A stretch of 64,000 nucleotides of DNA from Archangium primigenium (GTDB taxonomy: Bacteria > Myxococcota > Myxococcia > Myxococcales > Myxococcaceae). The stretch spans positions 3,410,001 through 3,474,000 of the forward strand of contig NZ_JADWYI010000001.1 in the NCBI RefSeq assembly GCF_016904885.1. The letters run 5' to 3'. The notes below the pieces were generated by a model that saw nothing but the letters and a program-made list of their open reading frames with translations, ran no database searches and was not told where the DNA came from. This document shows, one piece after another, positions 45,549 to 54,512 of this stretch (positions within the stretch are counted from its first letter, which is position 1; each line of letters starts with the position of its first letter). The translations under genes and the position numbers were made by a program.

Positions 45549-46226
45549 TCAGAACCTGGGCAGTTCCGTGTTGAGCATCACACGGGTCTGGGTGGTGTAG
45601 CGCACTTCCTTGCCGTTCTCGTCCAGGGTGGTGAGGGTGATGCGCACCCGCGTGGGCAGGATGGACTTCTTCTCCGTGCGGCGCGTGTCCCACTCGTCCT
45701 CCCACTCCTTGCGCTGGCTGTCCCAGTAGGCGAACTCGATCTTCTTGGCGCCCTCGAAGAGCACGTCCGTGGTGCCGCCGCGGTCCATCCGGTCGCCCAC
45801 GTTGGGGTCCGCCCGGCGGATGAGGTCCGTGCGTCCTCGCGCGCCCGTCTCCGTGGACGTCTGGATGGAGTACTCCACCACGGCCTGGTCGGACTCCTTC
45901 ACGTCCGCGTACAGGCGCTGGTGCGCGAAGGTGGTGAAGGTCAGCTTGTCCGACTCGCCGATGAAGTTGCTCGGCCGGTCGTTCTGGTCGCGGAAGCGCG
46001 ACAGGTCATACCGGTCGCTCACGTACGCGGAGCCGATCTCCCGCGCCATGCGGTTCATGGCGGCGCGCAGCATGCGGTAGTGGTCCGCTTCCTCCTCCAC
46101 CACCTCCTTGGCGCGAAAGCCCGTCTGGAAGGCCATGCTCACCATCGCGCCCATCAGCGCGGTGATGGCCACGGCGATCATGACTTCCAGCAGCGTGAAA
46201 CCCCGGCGCATCGCGAAGCGGTTCAT
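45549..46226 (-). CDS. gspJ: Minor pseudopilin GspJ
   Basis: The 225-residue protein starts at ATG 46226, touching the gspI stop as TGATG. The prepilin peptidase site is RRG/FTLLEVMIAVAI with Glu at position 5, followed by a hydrophobic helix and a beta-rich domain with an acidic segment. It forms the tip complex with GspI and GspK. Longer open frames upstream belong to gspI in another frame. Confidence 0.9.
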   Translation of the reverse strand: MNRFAMRRGFTLLEVMIAVAITALMGAMVSMAFQTGFRAKEVVEEEADHYRMLRAAMNRMAREIGSAYVSDRYDLSRFRDQNDRPSNFIGESDKLTFTTFAHQRLYADVKESDQAVVEYSIQTSTETGARGRTDLIRRADPNVGDRMDRGGTTDVLFEGAKKIEFAYWDSQRKEWEDEWDTRRTEKKSILPTRVRITLTTLDENGKEVRYTTQTRVMLNTELPRF

Positions 46227-47020
46227 CAGCGCGACCCCCGCTGTCTGTCGTACTCCGGCCGCGGAACCAGGGGCTGGCCGGTCGCCGGGTCCACCCTGCG
46301 GCCATCCGGGCCGATGGTGGGGTTGGAGACCACCTGGCCCGTGGCCGGGTTCACGAACGCGTTGTTGTACGAGTCGGGCTGGCTGCCGTTCTGGGGCGTG
46401 AAGCCGCCGTTGCGGTCCGAGCCCGGGCCCAGGGACACCATGTGCGTCACCAGGTCGATGCTCTCCACCTGCGTGCCCTCGCGCCAGTACACCGTGAGGT
46501 GCAGCTCGCGCACCGTCTGGGTGATCTGCTGCACCATCTGCGTGAACATGGGCTGCGCCATGCCCATGGCCGCGCCCGCCATGGGGTTGGCGGTGGTCTG
46601 CGAGGGGCCGCTCTTGCCATCCTTGCCAGCGCCGCCACCGCCGAACATGGACGCGATGCCGCTCAGGTCCCCGCCCGTGCCGATGGGCAGGTTGAAGATG
46701 GCGCCGATGAGCTGCTCGGGCGACACGCCGTCGGTGCGCGGGGCGACGATCTTCGCGCGCCACTTGAAGTTGTCCCAACCCTCCTCGGAGAAGTCACCCG
46801 ACTCCTCCTGGTCGTCGTTGGAGAAGCCCTCGTCGTAGAGCTTCTGCTCGAGGTCCGTCATCTTCGAGCGCGCCAGCAGCGTGGCCACGGTGAGCTTCTT
46901 GGAGTAGGCGTGGTTGGCCACCGCGCCGGAGTTGATGTCGAAGATGGCCATGAGCGCGAGCGCCAGGATGGCGAGCGCCACGACCGTCTCCAGCAGGGTG
47001 AAGCCGCGCGAGCGATTCAT
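46226..47020 (-). CDS. gspI: Minor pseudopilin GspI
   Basis: The 264-residue protein carries MNRSRG/FTLLETVVALAILALALM, the prepilin signature, at the start ATG 47020. It is about twice the usual GspI length of roughly 120. The extra part holds a Gly/Met-rich loop (FGGGGAGKDGKSG, AAMGMAQPMF) and a polar C-terminal tail (NGGFTPQNGSQPDSYNN). Overlap of four bases with gspH supports the start. Confidence 0.88.
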   Translation of the reverse strand: MNRSRGFTLLETVVALAILALALMAIFDINSGAVANHAYSKKLTVATLLARSKMTDLEQKLYDEGFSNDDQEESGDFSEEGWDNFKWRAKIVAPRTDGVSPEQLIGAIFNLPIGTGGDLSGIASMFGGGGAGKDGKSGPSQTTANPMAGAAMGMAQPMFTQMVQQITQTVRELHLTVYWREGTQVESIDLVTHMVSLGPGSDRNGGFTPQNGSQPDSYNNAFVNPATGQVVSNPTIGPDGRRVDPATGQPLVPRPEYDRQRGSR

Positions 47021-47712
47021 GAGCGGGGAACCTCCAGCGCCTCGCCGACGATGTTCACCTTGCCGGTGAGCGGCGAGAGCACGAGCGTCCAGACGTTGTC
47101 GCCCTGGCGCACGTAGACCTGGGCCTTCTCCGTGAAGCCCTGGGGGAAGAAGTAGAGGTAGGCCACGCCCTGATCGGCGGCCTCCTTCTGCTGGCGCGTC
47201 CACACGGACACGCCCACCCCGGCCGGCAGCTTCTGGGGCTTGATCTCCTCGGAGGTGAAGGCGGCGAAGCGCGCGGCGTTGTCCACCCGGCCCTCCTCCT
47301 GCGCCATCAGCTCGTCCAGGCCAGGCTCGCCATTGCTGCCGCGCGTGAAGTTGCGGCGCGTGTCCCGGGGCGCGTTGCCCTTGCGCACATCCTCCAGGGC
47401 ACGGTCGTCCTCGCGCAGCATCGCGTCGCGGTCTCGCGCGGTGGTGACGTTGCCGGCGGCGCACTCGGCGCGGTAGCTCGTGACGCCGTCCTCCGCGCGG
47501 GGGTCCGGCAGCTCGAACACGAGCCGGCACGTCTTGCCGCTGAGCGCGGCGGTGTCGTAGAGCGAGCGGATGGTGCCCGCGAGCTCGGCCGCGGAGGCCT
47601 TCGCCTTGGCGCCGGTGATGGAGCCCACGGACACCGTCACGGCGGCGAAGAGCACCGCGGCGATGCCCAGCGCGATGCTCATCTCGATGAGCGTCATGCC
47701 GCGCCGCTTCAT
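47017..47712 (-). CDS. gspH: Minor pseudopilin GspH
   Basis: The 231-residue protein opens with MKRRG/MTLIEMSIALGIAAVLFA, a short leader with Gly-1 and Glu5, followed by a beta-rich pseudopilin body with one putative disulfide pair (TCRLVFE, RAECAAGN). It overlaps the preceding GspG-like gene and gspI by four bases each. Confidence 0.88.
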   Translation of the reverse strand: MKRRGMTLIEMSIALGIAAVLFAAVTVSVGSITGAKAKASAAELAGTIRSLYDTAALSGKTCRLVFELPDPRAEDGVTSYRAECAAGNVTTARDRDAMLREDDRALEDVRKGNAPRDTRRNFTRGSNGEPGLDELMAQEEGRVDNAARFAAFTSEEIKPQKLPAGVGVSVWTRQQKEAADQGVAYLYFFPQGFTEKAQVYVRQGDNVWTLVLSPLTGKVNIVGEALEVPRS

Positions 47713-48185
47713 GGCGTGCCGTCCTGGACCCGGGCCTCGGAGCCCTGCTCGGTGTTGCGCAGGACGCCGCCGCTCACCAGGTCCGCCGCCTCGCCCTCGC
47801 CCCCGCGCACGCCGTCCGAGCCGTACGTCATGATGTAGCCGTTGCCCCGGTCGCTCATGCGGTACTGGTACGTCCGCCCCCAGGGATCCGTCGGGATCTC
47901 CTGGATGAGCCCCACCTGCAGGAGCGGATAGAAGTTCTCCGCCTGCGAGGGAAAGCGCCCGGTGATGCGGTGGAAGGACTTGAAGTAGCCCTCCAGGCTG
48001 CGGATCTCCGCGCGCGCCTGGCGCTGCAGCGGGCTGAGCGAGGTGTCGAACGTGAGCCGGGCGATGCCGAAGGCGCCCGCCGTGGCCGCGAGGATGACGC
48101 CCGCCACGATGAAACGCCCCTTGCGCGAGGGACGGGCCACGGGCTCGGTGCGCGGAGGGTGGGGGGCGGCGTGTTCGGGCGTCAT
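47709..48185 (-). CDS. GspG-like protein without a prepilin signal
   Basis: The 158-residue protein has the C-terminal half of the major pseudopilin family: LEGYFKSFHRITGRFPSQ, IPTDPWGRTYQYRMSDRGNGYIMTYGSDGVRGGEGEAADL. This includes the TDPWG and YGSDG calcium-loop motifs. The N-terminus is a plain 39-residue cytoplasmic stretch and membrane anchor (RFIVAGVILAATAGAFGIARL) without Gly-Phe/Met-Thr-Leu-x-Glu, so the prepilin peptidase cannot process it and it should not assemble as a pilin. It sits between gspG and gspH. A membrane-bound assembly or cap factor is possible. Confidence 0.82.
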   Translation of the reverse strand: MTPEHAAPHPPRTEPVARPSRKGRFIVAGVILAATAGAFGIARLTFDTSLSPLQRQARAEIRSLEGYFKSFHRITGRFPSQAENFYPLLQVGLIQEIPTDPWGRTYQYRMSDRGNGYIMTYGSDGVRGGEGEAADLVSGGVLRNTEQGSEARVQDGTP

Positions 48186-48216
48186 GGGGTGTCTTCCTCG
48201 CGATGGGGACTGCTTG

Positions 48217-48630
48217 CTACTTCTGGGCCGCGGTGTCGCGCGACGAGATGTCCCCGTCGGGACCCTCGCCGCCCACGGTGCCGTCCGCGCCGTAGGACGT
48301 GATGACCGGCTTGCCGCCCTCGTTCATGTAGATGTACTCGTTGCCCCACGGATCGACCGGGATCTTCTCCAGGTTGTTCGTGTCCACCAGCGCCTTGAGG
48401 CCCGTGCCCGTGTCCGGGTACTTGCCCTTCTTGGTGTAGTAGAGCTTCATCGCGTTCTGGATGGTCTTGATGTCCATGCGGGCCGTGTCCTGCTTGGCCT
48501 CTTCCAGCTTGGGAATCACGGACACGCCCACCGCGGCCATGATCAGGCCGAGGATGGTGATGACCACCATGATCTCGATGAGGGTCATGCCGCGGCGGCG
48601 GCGCAGCTGCTTCGTCTTCTTGTCGCTCAT
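48217..48630 (-). CDS. gspG: Major pseudopilin GspG
   Basis: The 137-residue protein has the prepilin site RRRRG/MTLIEIMVVITILGLIMAAVG and the GspG body with TGLKALV, PVDPWGNEYIYMNEG, SYGADG and GGEGPDGDI (calcium-binding loop). ATG 48630 is chosen because AGAGG lies six bases upstream; ATG 48636 would abut that site. GspG forms the pseudopilus shaft. Confidence 0.94.
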   Translation of the reverse strand: MSDKKTKQLRRRRGMTLIEIMVVITILGLIMAAVGVSVIPKLEEAKQDTARMDIKTIQNAMKLYYTKKGKYPDTGTGLKALVDTNNLEKIPVDPWGNEYIYMNEGGKPVITSYGADGTVGGEGPDGDISSRDTAAQK

Positions 48631-48669
48631 GTGCATCCTCTCGTGACTTTTCGGCACGCCAGCGGGCCG

Positions 48670-48816
48670 TTAGCGGTGGCTTCCTGTCAAAATGTCCTGT
48701 GACGACGGCGGGCGGGGGGCATACAGCACCGCCCCCACCGTGAGCAGCGTCGCCGTCAGCACCAGCAGCGCCGCGAGGGTGACGCGCTGGATCCACCGGT
48801 CGAGCGTGTCATTCAT
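48670..48816 (-). CDS. 48-residue single-pass membrane peptide between gspF and gspG
   Basis: The short frame MNDTLDRWIQRVTL... has AGGAG eight bases before its ATG. It encodes a basic-amphipathic start, one membrane helix (ALLVLTATLLTVGAVL) and a polar tail. It lies 20 bases after gspF and 39 before gspG on the same strand, so it is in the operon. No known component matches by name; it may stabilise GspF. A chance frame cannot be excluded. Confidence 0.6.
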   Translation of the reverse strand: MNDTLDRWIQRVTLAALLVLTATLLTVGAVLYAPRPPSSQDILTGSHR

Positions 48817-48836
48817 CGCATGGACTCCTTCGGGTG

Positions 48837-50090
48837 TTACCGGATGGCCGAGTTGACCTGCAAGATCGGCATCAGGACCGAGAAGGCCACGAATGCAATC
48901 ATCACGCCCATCACCACCGTGAGCAGCGGCTCGAGCATGGAGGTCAGCGCGCCGATGCGCACGTTGACCTGGTTCTCGTAGCTGTCGGCCACGGACATGA
49001 GCATGTCCTCGAGCTGGCCGGAGCGCTCGCCAATCGAGATCATGTGGTAGACGAGCGGCGGGAACTCGCCCGAGCGCTTGATGGGGGTGGCGATGCTCTC
49101 GCCCTCGCGGATGGCGTCCCGGGCCTTCTCCACCACGTCCGAGAGGATGGAGTTGGTCACCACCGCCTTGGTGATGTCCATGGCGGTGAGCAGGGGCACG
49201 CCGCTCTTGAGCAGGGTGGCGAGCGTCCGGGCGAAGCGCGAGATGGCCAGCATGCGCAGGAGGCCGCCGAAGATGGGGGCCTTGAGCGCGAAGCGGTCCC
49301 ACACCGGCTTGCCCTTGGGGCTGCGGAAGTAGGACGTCACGCCGAAGAGGGTGGCCCCGAGCACCGGGAAGATGATGAACCACCAGTCCTGCAGGAAGGT
49401 GCTCACGAAGATGAGCAGCTGCGTGGTCCAGGGCAGGGTGGCCTTCATGGTGGTGAAGATCTTGGTCACCTTGGGAATCACCACCACCATGAGCAGGGTG
49501 AGGATGCCCACGCCCACGAGCACCATGATGGCCGGGTAGGTCATGGTGCCGATGATCTTCTGCTGCAGCTTGGACTGGCTCTCGGTGAAGTCCGCCAGGC
49601 GCAGGAGCACCGTGTCGAGCGCGCCCGAGTGCTCGCCCGCGCGGATCATGTTCACGTAGAGCGAGCCGAAGACCTTCTGGTGGATGCCGAGCGCGTCGGC
49701 GAGCGAGGAGCCCTCGTTCACGCGGCTCTTCACGTCCGAGAGGATGATCTTCAGCCGCTCCTTCTCCACCTGGTCCACGAGCGCGGTGAGCGCCTCCACC
49801 AGCGTCACGCCCGCGCCCAGCAGCGTGGCGAGCTGGCGCGTGGTGATGGCGATGTCGTCCGTGGTGATGCGGCCGCGCGCCATCTTGCCGAGGTTCACGT
49901 CCCGGTTGGCGGACGCGGCCTGGGCGCCCTTCATGACGTTGCGCCCACCCTCCGCCTGGCCGATGACCTCGGTGAGGAACTTGTTGTCCTTGCGCAGCTG
50001 GCTGCGCAGGGTCTTGGGGGAGTCGGCCTCCAACATCCCGCGGACGGTTTTTCCGGCCGCATCCAGGGCCTTGTATTCGAAGACGGGCAT
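48837..50090 (-). CDS. gspF: Type II secretion inner-membrane platform protein GspF
   Basis: The 417-residue protein has two repeated T2SSF cytoplasmic domains (ITTRQLATLLGAGVTLVEALTAL and SRFARTLATLLKSGVPLLTAMDI), with a membrane pair between them (YPAIMVLVGVGILTLLMVVVIPK; LLIFVSTFLQDWWFIIFPVLGATLFG) and a C-terminal one. GspF is the rotary core to which GspE couples. It follows gspE by 38 bases. Confidence 0.95.
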   Translation of the reverse strand: MPVFEYKALDAAGKTVRGMLEADSPKTLRSQLRKDNKFLTEVIGQAEGGRNVMKGAQAASANRDVNLGKMARGRITTDDIAITTRQLATLLGAGVTLVEALTALVDQVEKERLKIILSDVKSRVNEGSSLADALGIHQKVFGSLYVNMIRAGEHSGALDTVLLRLADFTESQSKLQQKIIGTMTYPAIMVLVGVGILTLLMVVVIPKVTKIFTTMKATLPWTTQLLIFVSTFLQDWWFIIFPVLGATLFGVTSYFRSPKGKPVWDRFALKAPIFGGLLRMLAISRFARTLATLLKSGVPLLTAMDITKAVVTNSILSDVVEKARDAIREGESIATPIKRSGEFPPLVYHMISIGERSGQLEDMLMSVADSYENQVNVRIGALTSMLEPLLTVVMGVMIAFVAFSVLMPILQVNSAIR

Positions 50091-50128
50091 GGCGGGGGAT
50101 CCTTAGGGGGTCCTCGGGGGGACGGGGC

Positions 50129-51922
50129 TCAGAGGTCTTCCTGGGTGATGCTGAGCACCTCGGCGATGGTCGTCTCGCCCAGGGCGATCTTCCGCGCGCC
50201 GTCATCCAGCAGCGTGCGCATGCCGTGGCCCACGGCGGCCTTCTTGATGGTGGAGGAGTCCACGTTCTTGAGCGCCAGCTGGCGCACGGTGTCATCCACG
50301 AGCAGCAGCTCGTAGATGCCCGTGCGGCCGCGGTAGCCGTTCTGGCTGCACGACGGACAGCCGGCGGCCTTGTAGATGCGCTCCACCCCGTGGCGCTCGC
50401 GCAGCGTCGCCCGGTTGAGGCCGATCTCCTTGAGCTCCTCGTCCGTGGGCGAGTACTGCACGCGGCAGTCCGGGCACACCCGGCGCACGAGGCGCTGGGC
50501 GAGGATGCCCGTGAGCGACGAGGCCACGAGGAAGGGCTCCACGCCCATGTCCACCAGACGCGTGATGGCGCTCGCCGCGTCGTTGGTGTGGACCGTGGAG
50601 AACACCAGGTGGCCCGTGAGCGACGCCTGGATGGCGATTTCCGCCGTCTCCTTGTCGCGGATCTCGCCCACCATGATGACGTCCGGGTCCTGACGCAGGA
50701 AGGAGCGCAGGCCCTGGGCGAAGGTGAGGCCGATCTTCGGGCTGATGGCCATCTGGCCAATGCCCTTGAGCTGGTACTCCACCGGGTCCTCGACGGTGAG
50801 GATGTTGAGGTCCGGGGTGTTGATGCGCGAGAGCGCGCCGTAGAGCGTGGTCGTCTTGCCGCTACCGGTGGGGCCCGTCACCAGCACGATGCCGTGCGGC
50901 CGGCGGATGACGTGCTCCATCTGCTCGAGCATCTGCGCCGCCATGCCCAGCTCGGTCAGGTCCAGGAGCGTCGTGTTCTTGTCGAGCAGACGCATGACGA
51001 TGCGCTCGCCATACGTCGTGGGGATGGTGGACAGACGGATGTCGATGTCGCGGCCGGCCAGCTTGATGCGGATGCGGCCGTCCTGCGGCAGGCGCTTCTC
51101 CGCGATGTTCAGCTGCCCCATGACCTTCACGCGGCTCACGATGGCGCTCTGGTAGCGCTTGGGCGGCTTGATGATCTCCTGCAGCACGCCGTCCACCCGG
51201 AAGCGCACCATCAGCTCGCGCTCCATGGGCTCGATGTGGATGTCGCTCGCGCGCTCCTTGGCCGCCCGGAAGAGGACCGAGTTGACGAGCCGGATGATGG
51301 GGGCCTCGTCGCCCTCGTCATCGAGGATGTCCTTGGCCTCGTCGATCTCCTGGGCGATGGAGTCCAGGTTCTGCGCGTGCAGCTCGTCCACGAGCTGCTC
51401 GGCCTCGTTGGTGGCGCGGTCGTAGACGCTGTTGATGGCGTCCGTGATGGTGGAGCCCAGCGCGATGCGCGGGTGCACGTCCTGGCCCAGGAGCATGCGC
51501 ACGTGGTCGAGCACCGTCGTGTCCAGCGGATCCGCCACCGCGAGCACCACCGCCCCGTCCTCCTCGAACAGGGGGAGGATGCGCGCGCTCTTGGCGAAGT
51601 TGATGGGCACGCGCTTGATGACGTCCGCGTTGACCTCCTCCACGAAGATGCGCGCCAGGTAGGGCAGGTCCAACTGCAGGCCGAGCGCCTTGGCCACGTC
51701 CTCCTCGGTCAGGACCTTCTGGGCCACGAGGATCTCCCCGAGCCGGCCCCCCTTGTCGGCCTGGTGCGCGAGCGCCTCCTGGAGCTTGTCCTCGGACAGT
51801 CCGCTCGTGTGGCGGAGGATCTCCCCCAGCGGTCGGCCGCAGAGGTAGGCGGGGCCATGGGAGACGACCTGGGTGGCGTCCGCGCGGGGCGCGGAGAGGG
51901 GGGCATCAGCGAGCAGGCTCAT
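50129..51922 (-). CDS. gspE: Type II secretion ATPase GspE
   Basis: The 597-residue protein has an N-terminal MshEN/GspE domain and the secretion ATPase with Walker A GPTGSGKTTTLYGAL, Asp box and the Walker B region VEDPVEYQ. The tetra-Cys zinc element is CPDC...CPSC. Hydrolysis drives the pseudopilus. It ends 38 bases before gspF, starts three bases after gspD. Confidence 0.96.
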   Translation of the reverse strand: MSLLADAPLSAPRADATQVVSHGPAYLCGRPLGEILRHTSGLSEDKLQEALAHQADKGGRLGEILVAQKVLTEEDVAKALGLQLDLPYLARIFVEEVNADVIKRVPINFAKSARILPLFEEDGAVVLAVADPLDTTVLDHVRMLLGQDVHPRIALGSTITDAINSVYDRATNEAEQLVDELHAQNLDSIAQEIDEAKDILDDEGDEAPIIRLVNSVLFRAAKERASDIHIEPMERELMVRFRVDGVLQEIIKPPKRYQSAIVSRVKVMGQLNIAEKRLPQDGRIRIKLAGRDIDIRLSTIPTTYGERIVMRLLDKNTTLLDLTELGMAAQMLEQMEHVIRRPHGIVLVTGPTGSGKTTTLYGALSRINTPDLNILTVEDPVEYQLKGIGQMAISPKIGLTFAQGLRSFLRQDPDVIMVGEIRDKETAEIAIQASLTGHLVFSTVHTNDAASAITRLVDMGVEPFLVASSLTGILAQRLVRRVCPDCRVQYSPTDEELKEIGLNRATLRERHGVERIYKAAGCPSCSQNGYRGRTGIYELLLVDDTVRQLALKNVDSSTIKKAAVGHGMRTLLDDGARKIALGETTIAEVLSITQEDL

Positions 51923-51925
51923 GGG

Positions 51926-54490
51926 CTATCTCTGGTCTCCGGTGTCCGGCTGGAGGCGGAGCTCCTCGGGGTTCTCCGGGGGGGAGGGGGGCGCGACCAC
52001 GGCGGGCTCGCCCGTGGGTCCTGGAGCGATGGAACCCGCGGAGGAGGCCGGGACTTCCCCGGTGCGCGACGACGGCGGGGAGGCGGGCGAGCCCATGGAC
52101 GGTCCCAGGATGCGCTCACCGGCCTGGCCCGGGCCGCCGTTCTCCAGCTTCAGCTCCTCGTTGGAGATGACCCGCCGCATGCGGCCCAGCGGACCGCTCT
52201 TGCGCGCGAAGTCCACCGGCACGTCGTAGCCGGCCACCTGGCCGTAGAACTGCTCCACGAACTGCTGCCGCTCGGCCATCTTGCGCTGGAAGATGCGCCG
52301 GAAGTCCGACTGGTCCCGGATGATGTAGGGCGTGAGGAACAGGAGCAGGTTCGTCTTGGCCTTGCGCTGGTTGGTGGAGCGGAACAGGTGGCCGAGCACC
52401 GGGATGTCGCCGAGCACCGGCACCTTGGCCACCGACTCGATGGTGCGCTCCTGCATGATGCCGCCGATGACCACCGTCTCCTGATCCTTGGCGACCACGG
52501 TCGTCTTGGCGCTGCGCTTGGAGGTGGTGGGGCCGAGCACCGGATCCGTGGAGGCGATCTCCTCGGTCTGCTCGGTGATGGCCATGCGGATGAAGTCGCT
52601 CTCGTTGATCTGCGGCTTGATGGTGAGCTTGAGCTCCACGTTCTGGCGGGTGATGGGGGCATAGAGGCTGCCCAGACCGCCGAGCGAGCCGAGCAGCGAG
52701 CCCACGCCCGCCGTGCCGCCCAAGGCGCCGCCCAGGCCCGAGCCCGTGCCCAGCGACGTGGGGCTGAAGCCGGACTGGAAGGGCACGTTCTGGCCCACGG
52801 TGATCTCCGCCTCCTCGTTGTCGCTGGTGAGCAGGTGGGGCGTGGACAGCACGTTCACGTCCGAGCTCTGCTGGAAGGCGTGCAGCACGAGGCCGAAGGA
52901 GGGGATGTCGATGCCCAGCGCCTTGAGCTCCGGGATGACCGGGCCCTGCAGACCCGCGAGGAAGCCGCCGAAGCTGGCCAGGTTGGCGAGCGAGAAGGAC
53001 GGGGGCAGACCGGAGGAGGTGTACTTGGTGCCCAGCAGGCCCGAGCCCGTGCCCAGCGGCGTGGCCAGCGAGTAGCCACTGTGCAGGTTCATGGCGAACT
53101 CGTTGTTGCGGTCCAGGTTGACCTCCATGATGACCGCCTCGACGAACACCTGCCGCCGCGGCTTGTCCAGCTGGCGGATGACCTTCACGAGGCTGCGGTA
53201 GTCGCTCTGGCTCGCGATGATGACGAGCGAGTTGGTGCCCTTGTCCGCGGAGATCTTCACCTCGCCGGAGAAGAGCTCGGCGCCCGAGCTGCCCGCGGGC
53301 CGGGGGATTCCCGGCGCGCCCGGCACGGGCACCGGCGCCCGGCGGCCACCGCCGCCGCCGCTGGTCGTGCCCTGCGAGAGCGTCTGCAGGGTGCTGGCGA
53401 TCTCCTCGGAGTTGGCGTTCTCCAGCGGGTAGACGTTGATCTTCTCCGTGCCCGCGGTGGGCACGTCCAGCTCGCGCACCAGGCTCTGGATGCGCTCGAA
53501 GGCGGCGGGGCTGGCCACCACGATGAGCTTGTTGGTGCGCTCATCGGGGATCATCTGGGAGAAGGTCACCGGACCGCTCGCGCCCTCCTGGCCCGGCGAG
53601 CCCATCTGCGGCAGGGTCTCGCCCATGGAGCCGCCCGGCGGCGTCATCACCGCGGGGGTGCCCCGGGGGCCCCGGCCCACCTGGCCGCCACCCTGCGAGG
53701 CGCCCTTCTGCTCGAACAGCTTCTGCACCGTGGTGGCGATGTCCGCGGCCGTGGCGTACTGCACCTGGATGATGCGCACCTCGTCACTGGCCGAGCGCGT
53801 GTCCAGCTGGTTGATGAGGCGCTCGAGGCGGTGCACGTTGGCGCCGATGTCGTTGACGATGATGATGTCCGGCGGGTACGGGATGGTGTCGCCGTCCTTG
53901 GACACGAGCTGCTGGAGCACGCCGCGCAGCGGCTCCACTTCCACGTTCTTGATGCGGAAGATCTTGGTGATCATCTCCTCGCGCAGCGTGTAGGCGGTGT
54001 CGCTCTCGCCCACGATCTTGCCGGGGAACTGCTTGGCCGCGCGCTTGTCGACGATCTTGACGTAGTTGCCGACGGTGTTGGTGGCCAGGCCGTTGATGTC
54101 CAGCGCGGTGAGGAACAGGCCGTAGAACTCGTCCGAGTTCACCTCCAGGCGCCCGTTCTCCGGCCCGAGGATGGAGATCTTCCCCCGGATGTTCTCGGGC
54201 AGGATGAAGGTGCGGCACGTGGCGTCCGCCACCGTCTGCACCAGCTTCTCGATGTCCACCTTGTCGAAGTAGATGTTGTAGCGGGCGCGCCGACGCACTT
54301 CGTCGCACGTGGGCGTGGGCCGCACGCCATTGCTCGAGGGCTCGGCGCCGACGGCCCCGCCCCTCGGGGTGATCTGCCGGTCGGTGGGCGCGGCCTCGGG
54401 CTGGCCACTGAGGTTGCGGCGCTGGGCGAGCGCGGGCGGCGCCATGGCCAGGAGGCACAGCAGGAGCAGGCTGGACGAAAGCGTCTTCAT
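51926..54490 (-). CDS. gspD: Type II secretion outer-membrane secretin GspD
   Basis: The 854-residue protein has a signal peptide (MKTLSSSLLLLCLLAMAPPALA) and N0-N3 ring domains (FILPENIRGKISILGPEN; NDIGANVHRLERLINQLD). Gly/Pro-rich linkers within N3 follow, then the secretin barrel ending in VPVLGDIPVLGHLFRS and NLLLFLTPYII. The last 100 residues are a Pro/Ser tail, perhaps the pilotin-binding end. ATG 54490 is chosen because it begins the signal peptide; the longer frame to 54634 lies over gspC. No clear ribosome site is present, so coupling to gspC is likely. Confidence 0.95.
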   Translation of the reverse strand: MKTLSSSLLLLCLLAMAPPALAQRRNLSGQPEAAPTDRQITPRGGAVGAEPSSNGVRPTPTCDEVRRRARYNIYFDKVDIEKLVQTVADATCRTFILPENIRGKISILGPENGRLEVNSDEFYGLFLTALDINGLATNTVGNYVKIVDKRAAKQFPGKIVGESDTAYTLREEMITKIFRIKNVEVEPLRGVLQQLVSKDGDTIPYPPDIIIVNDIGANVHRLERLINQLDTRSASDEVRIIQVQYATAADIATTVQKLFEQKGASQGGGQVGRGPRGTPAVMTPPGGSMGETLPQMGSPGQEGASGPVTFSQMIPDERTNKLIVVASPAAFERIQSLVRELDVPTAGTEKINVYPLENANSEEIASTLQTLSQGTTSGGGGGRRAPVPVPGAPGIPRPAGSSGAELFSGEVKISADKGTNSLVIIASQSDYRSLVKVIRQLDKPRRQVFVEAVIMEVNLDRNNEFAMNLHSGYSLATPLGTGSGLLGTKYTSSGLPPSFSLANLASFGGFLAGLQGPVIPELKALGIDIPSFGLVLHAFQQSSDVNVLSTPHLLTSDNEEAEITVGQNVPFQSGFSPTSLGTGSGLGGALGGTAGVGSLLGSLGGLGSLYAPITRQNVELKLTIKPQINESDFIRMAITEQTEEIASTDPVLGPTTSKRSAKTTVVAKDQETVVIGGIMQERTIESVAKVPVLGDIPVLGHLFRSTNQRKAKTNLLLFLTPYIIRDQSDFRRIFQRKMAERQQFVEQFYGQVAGYDVPVDFARKSGPLGRMRRVISNEELKLENGGPGQAGERILGPSMGSPASPPSSRTGEVPASSAGSIAPGPTGEPAVVAPPSPPENPEELRLQPDTGDQR

Positions 54491-54512
54491 GGAGGAGGGG
54501 GGTCCGGCGGGG

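Noticed and set aside
48670-50760. 696-residue leftward frame over gspF and gspE
   Set aside because: Out of frame with gspF and gspE; only its last 48 codons, with their own ribosome site, look real.
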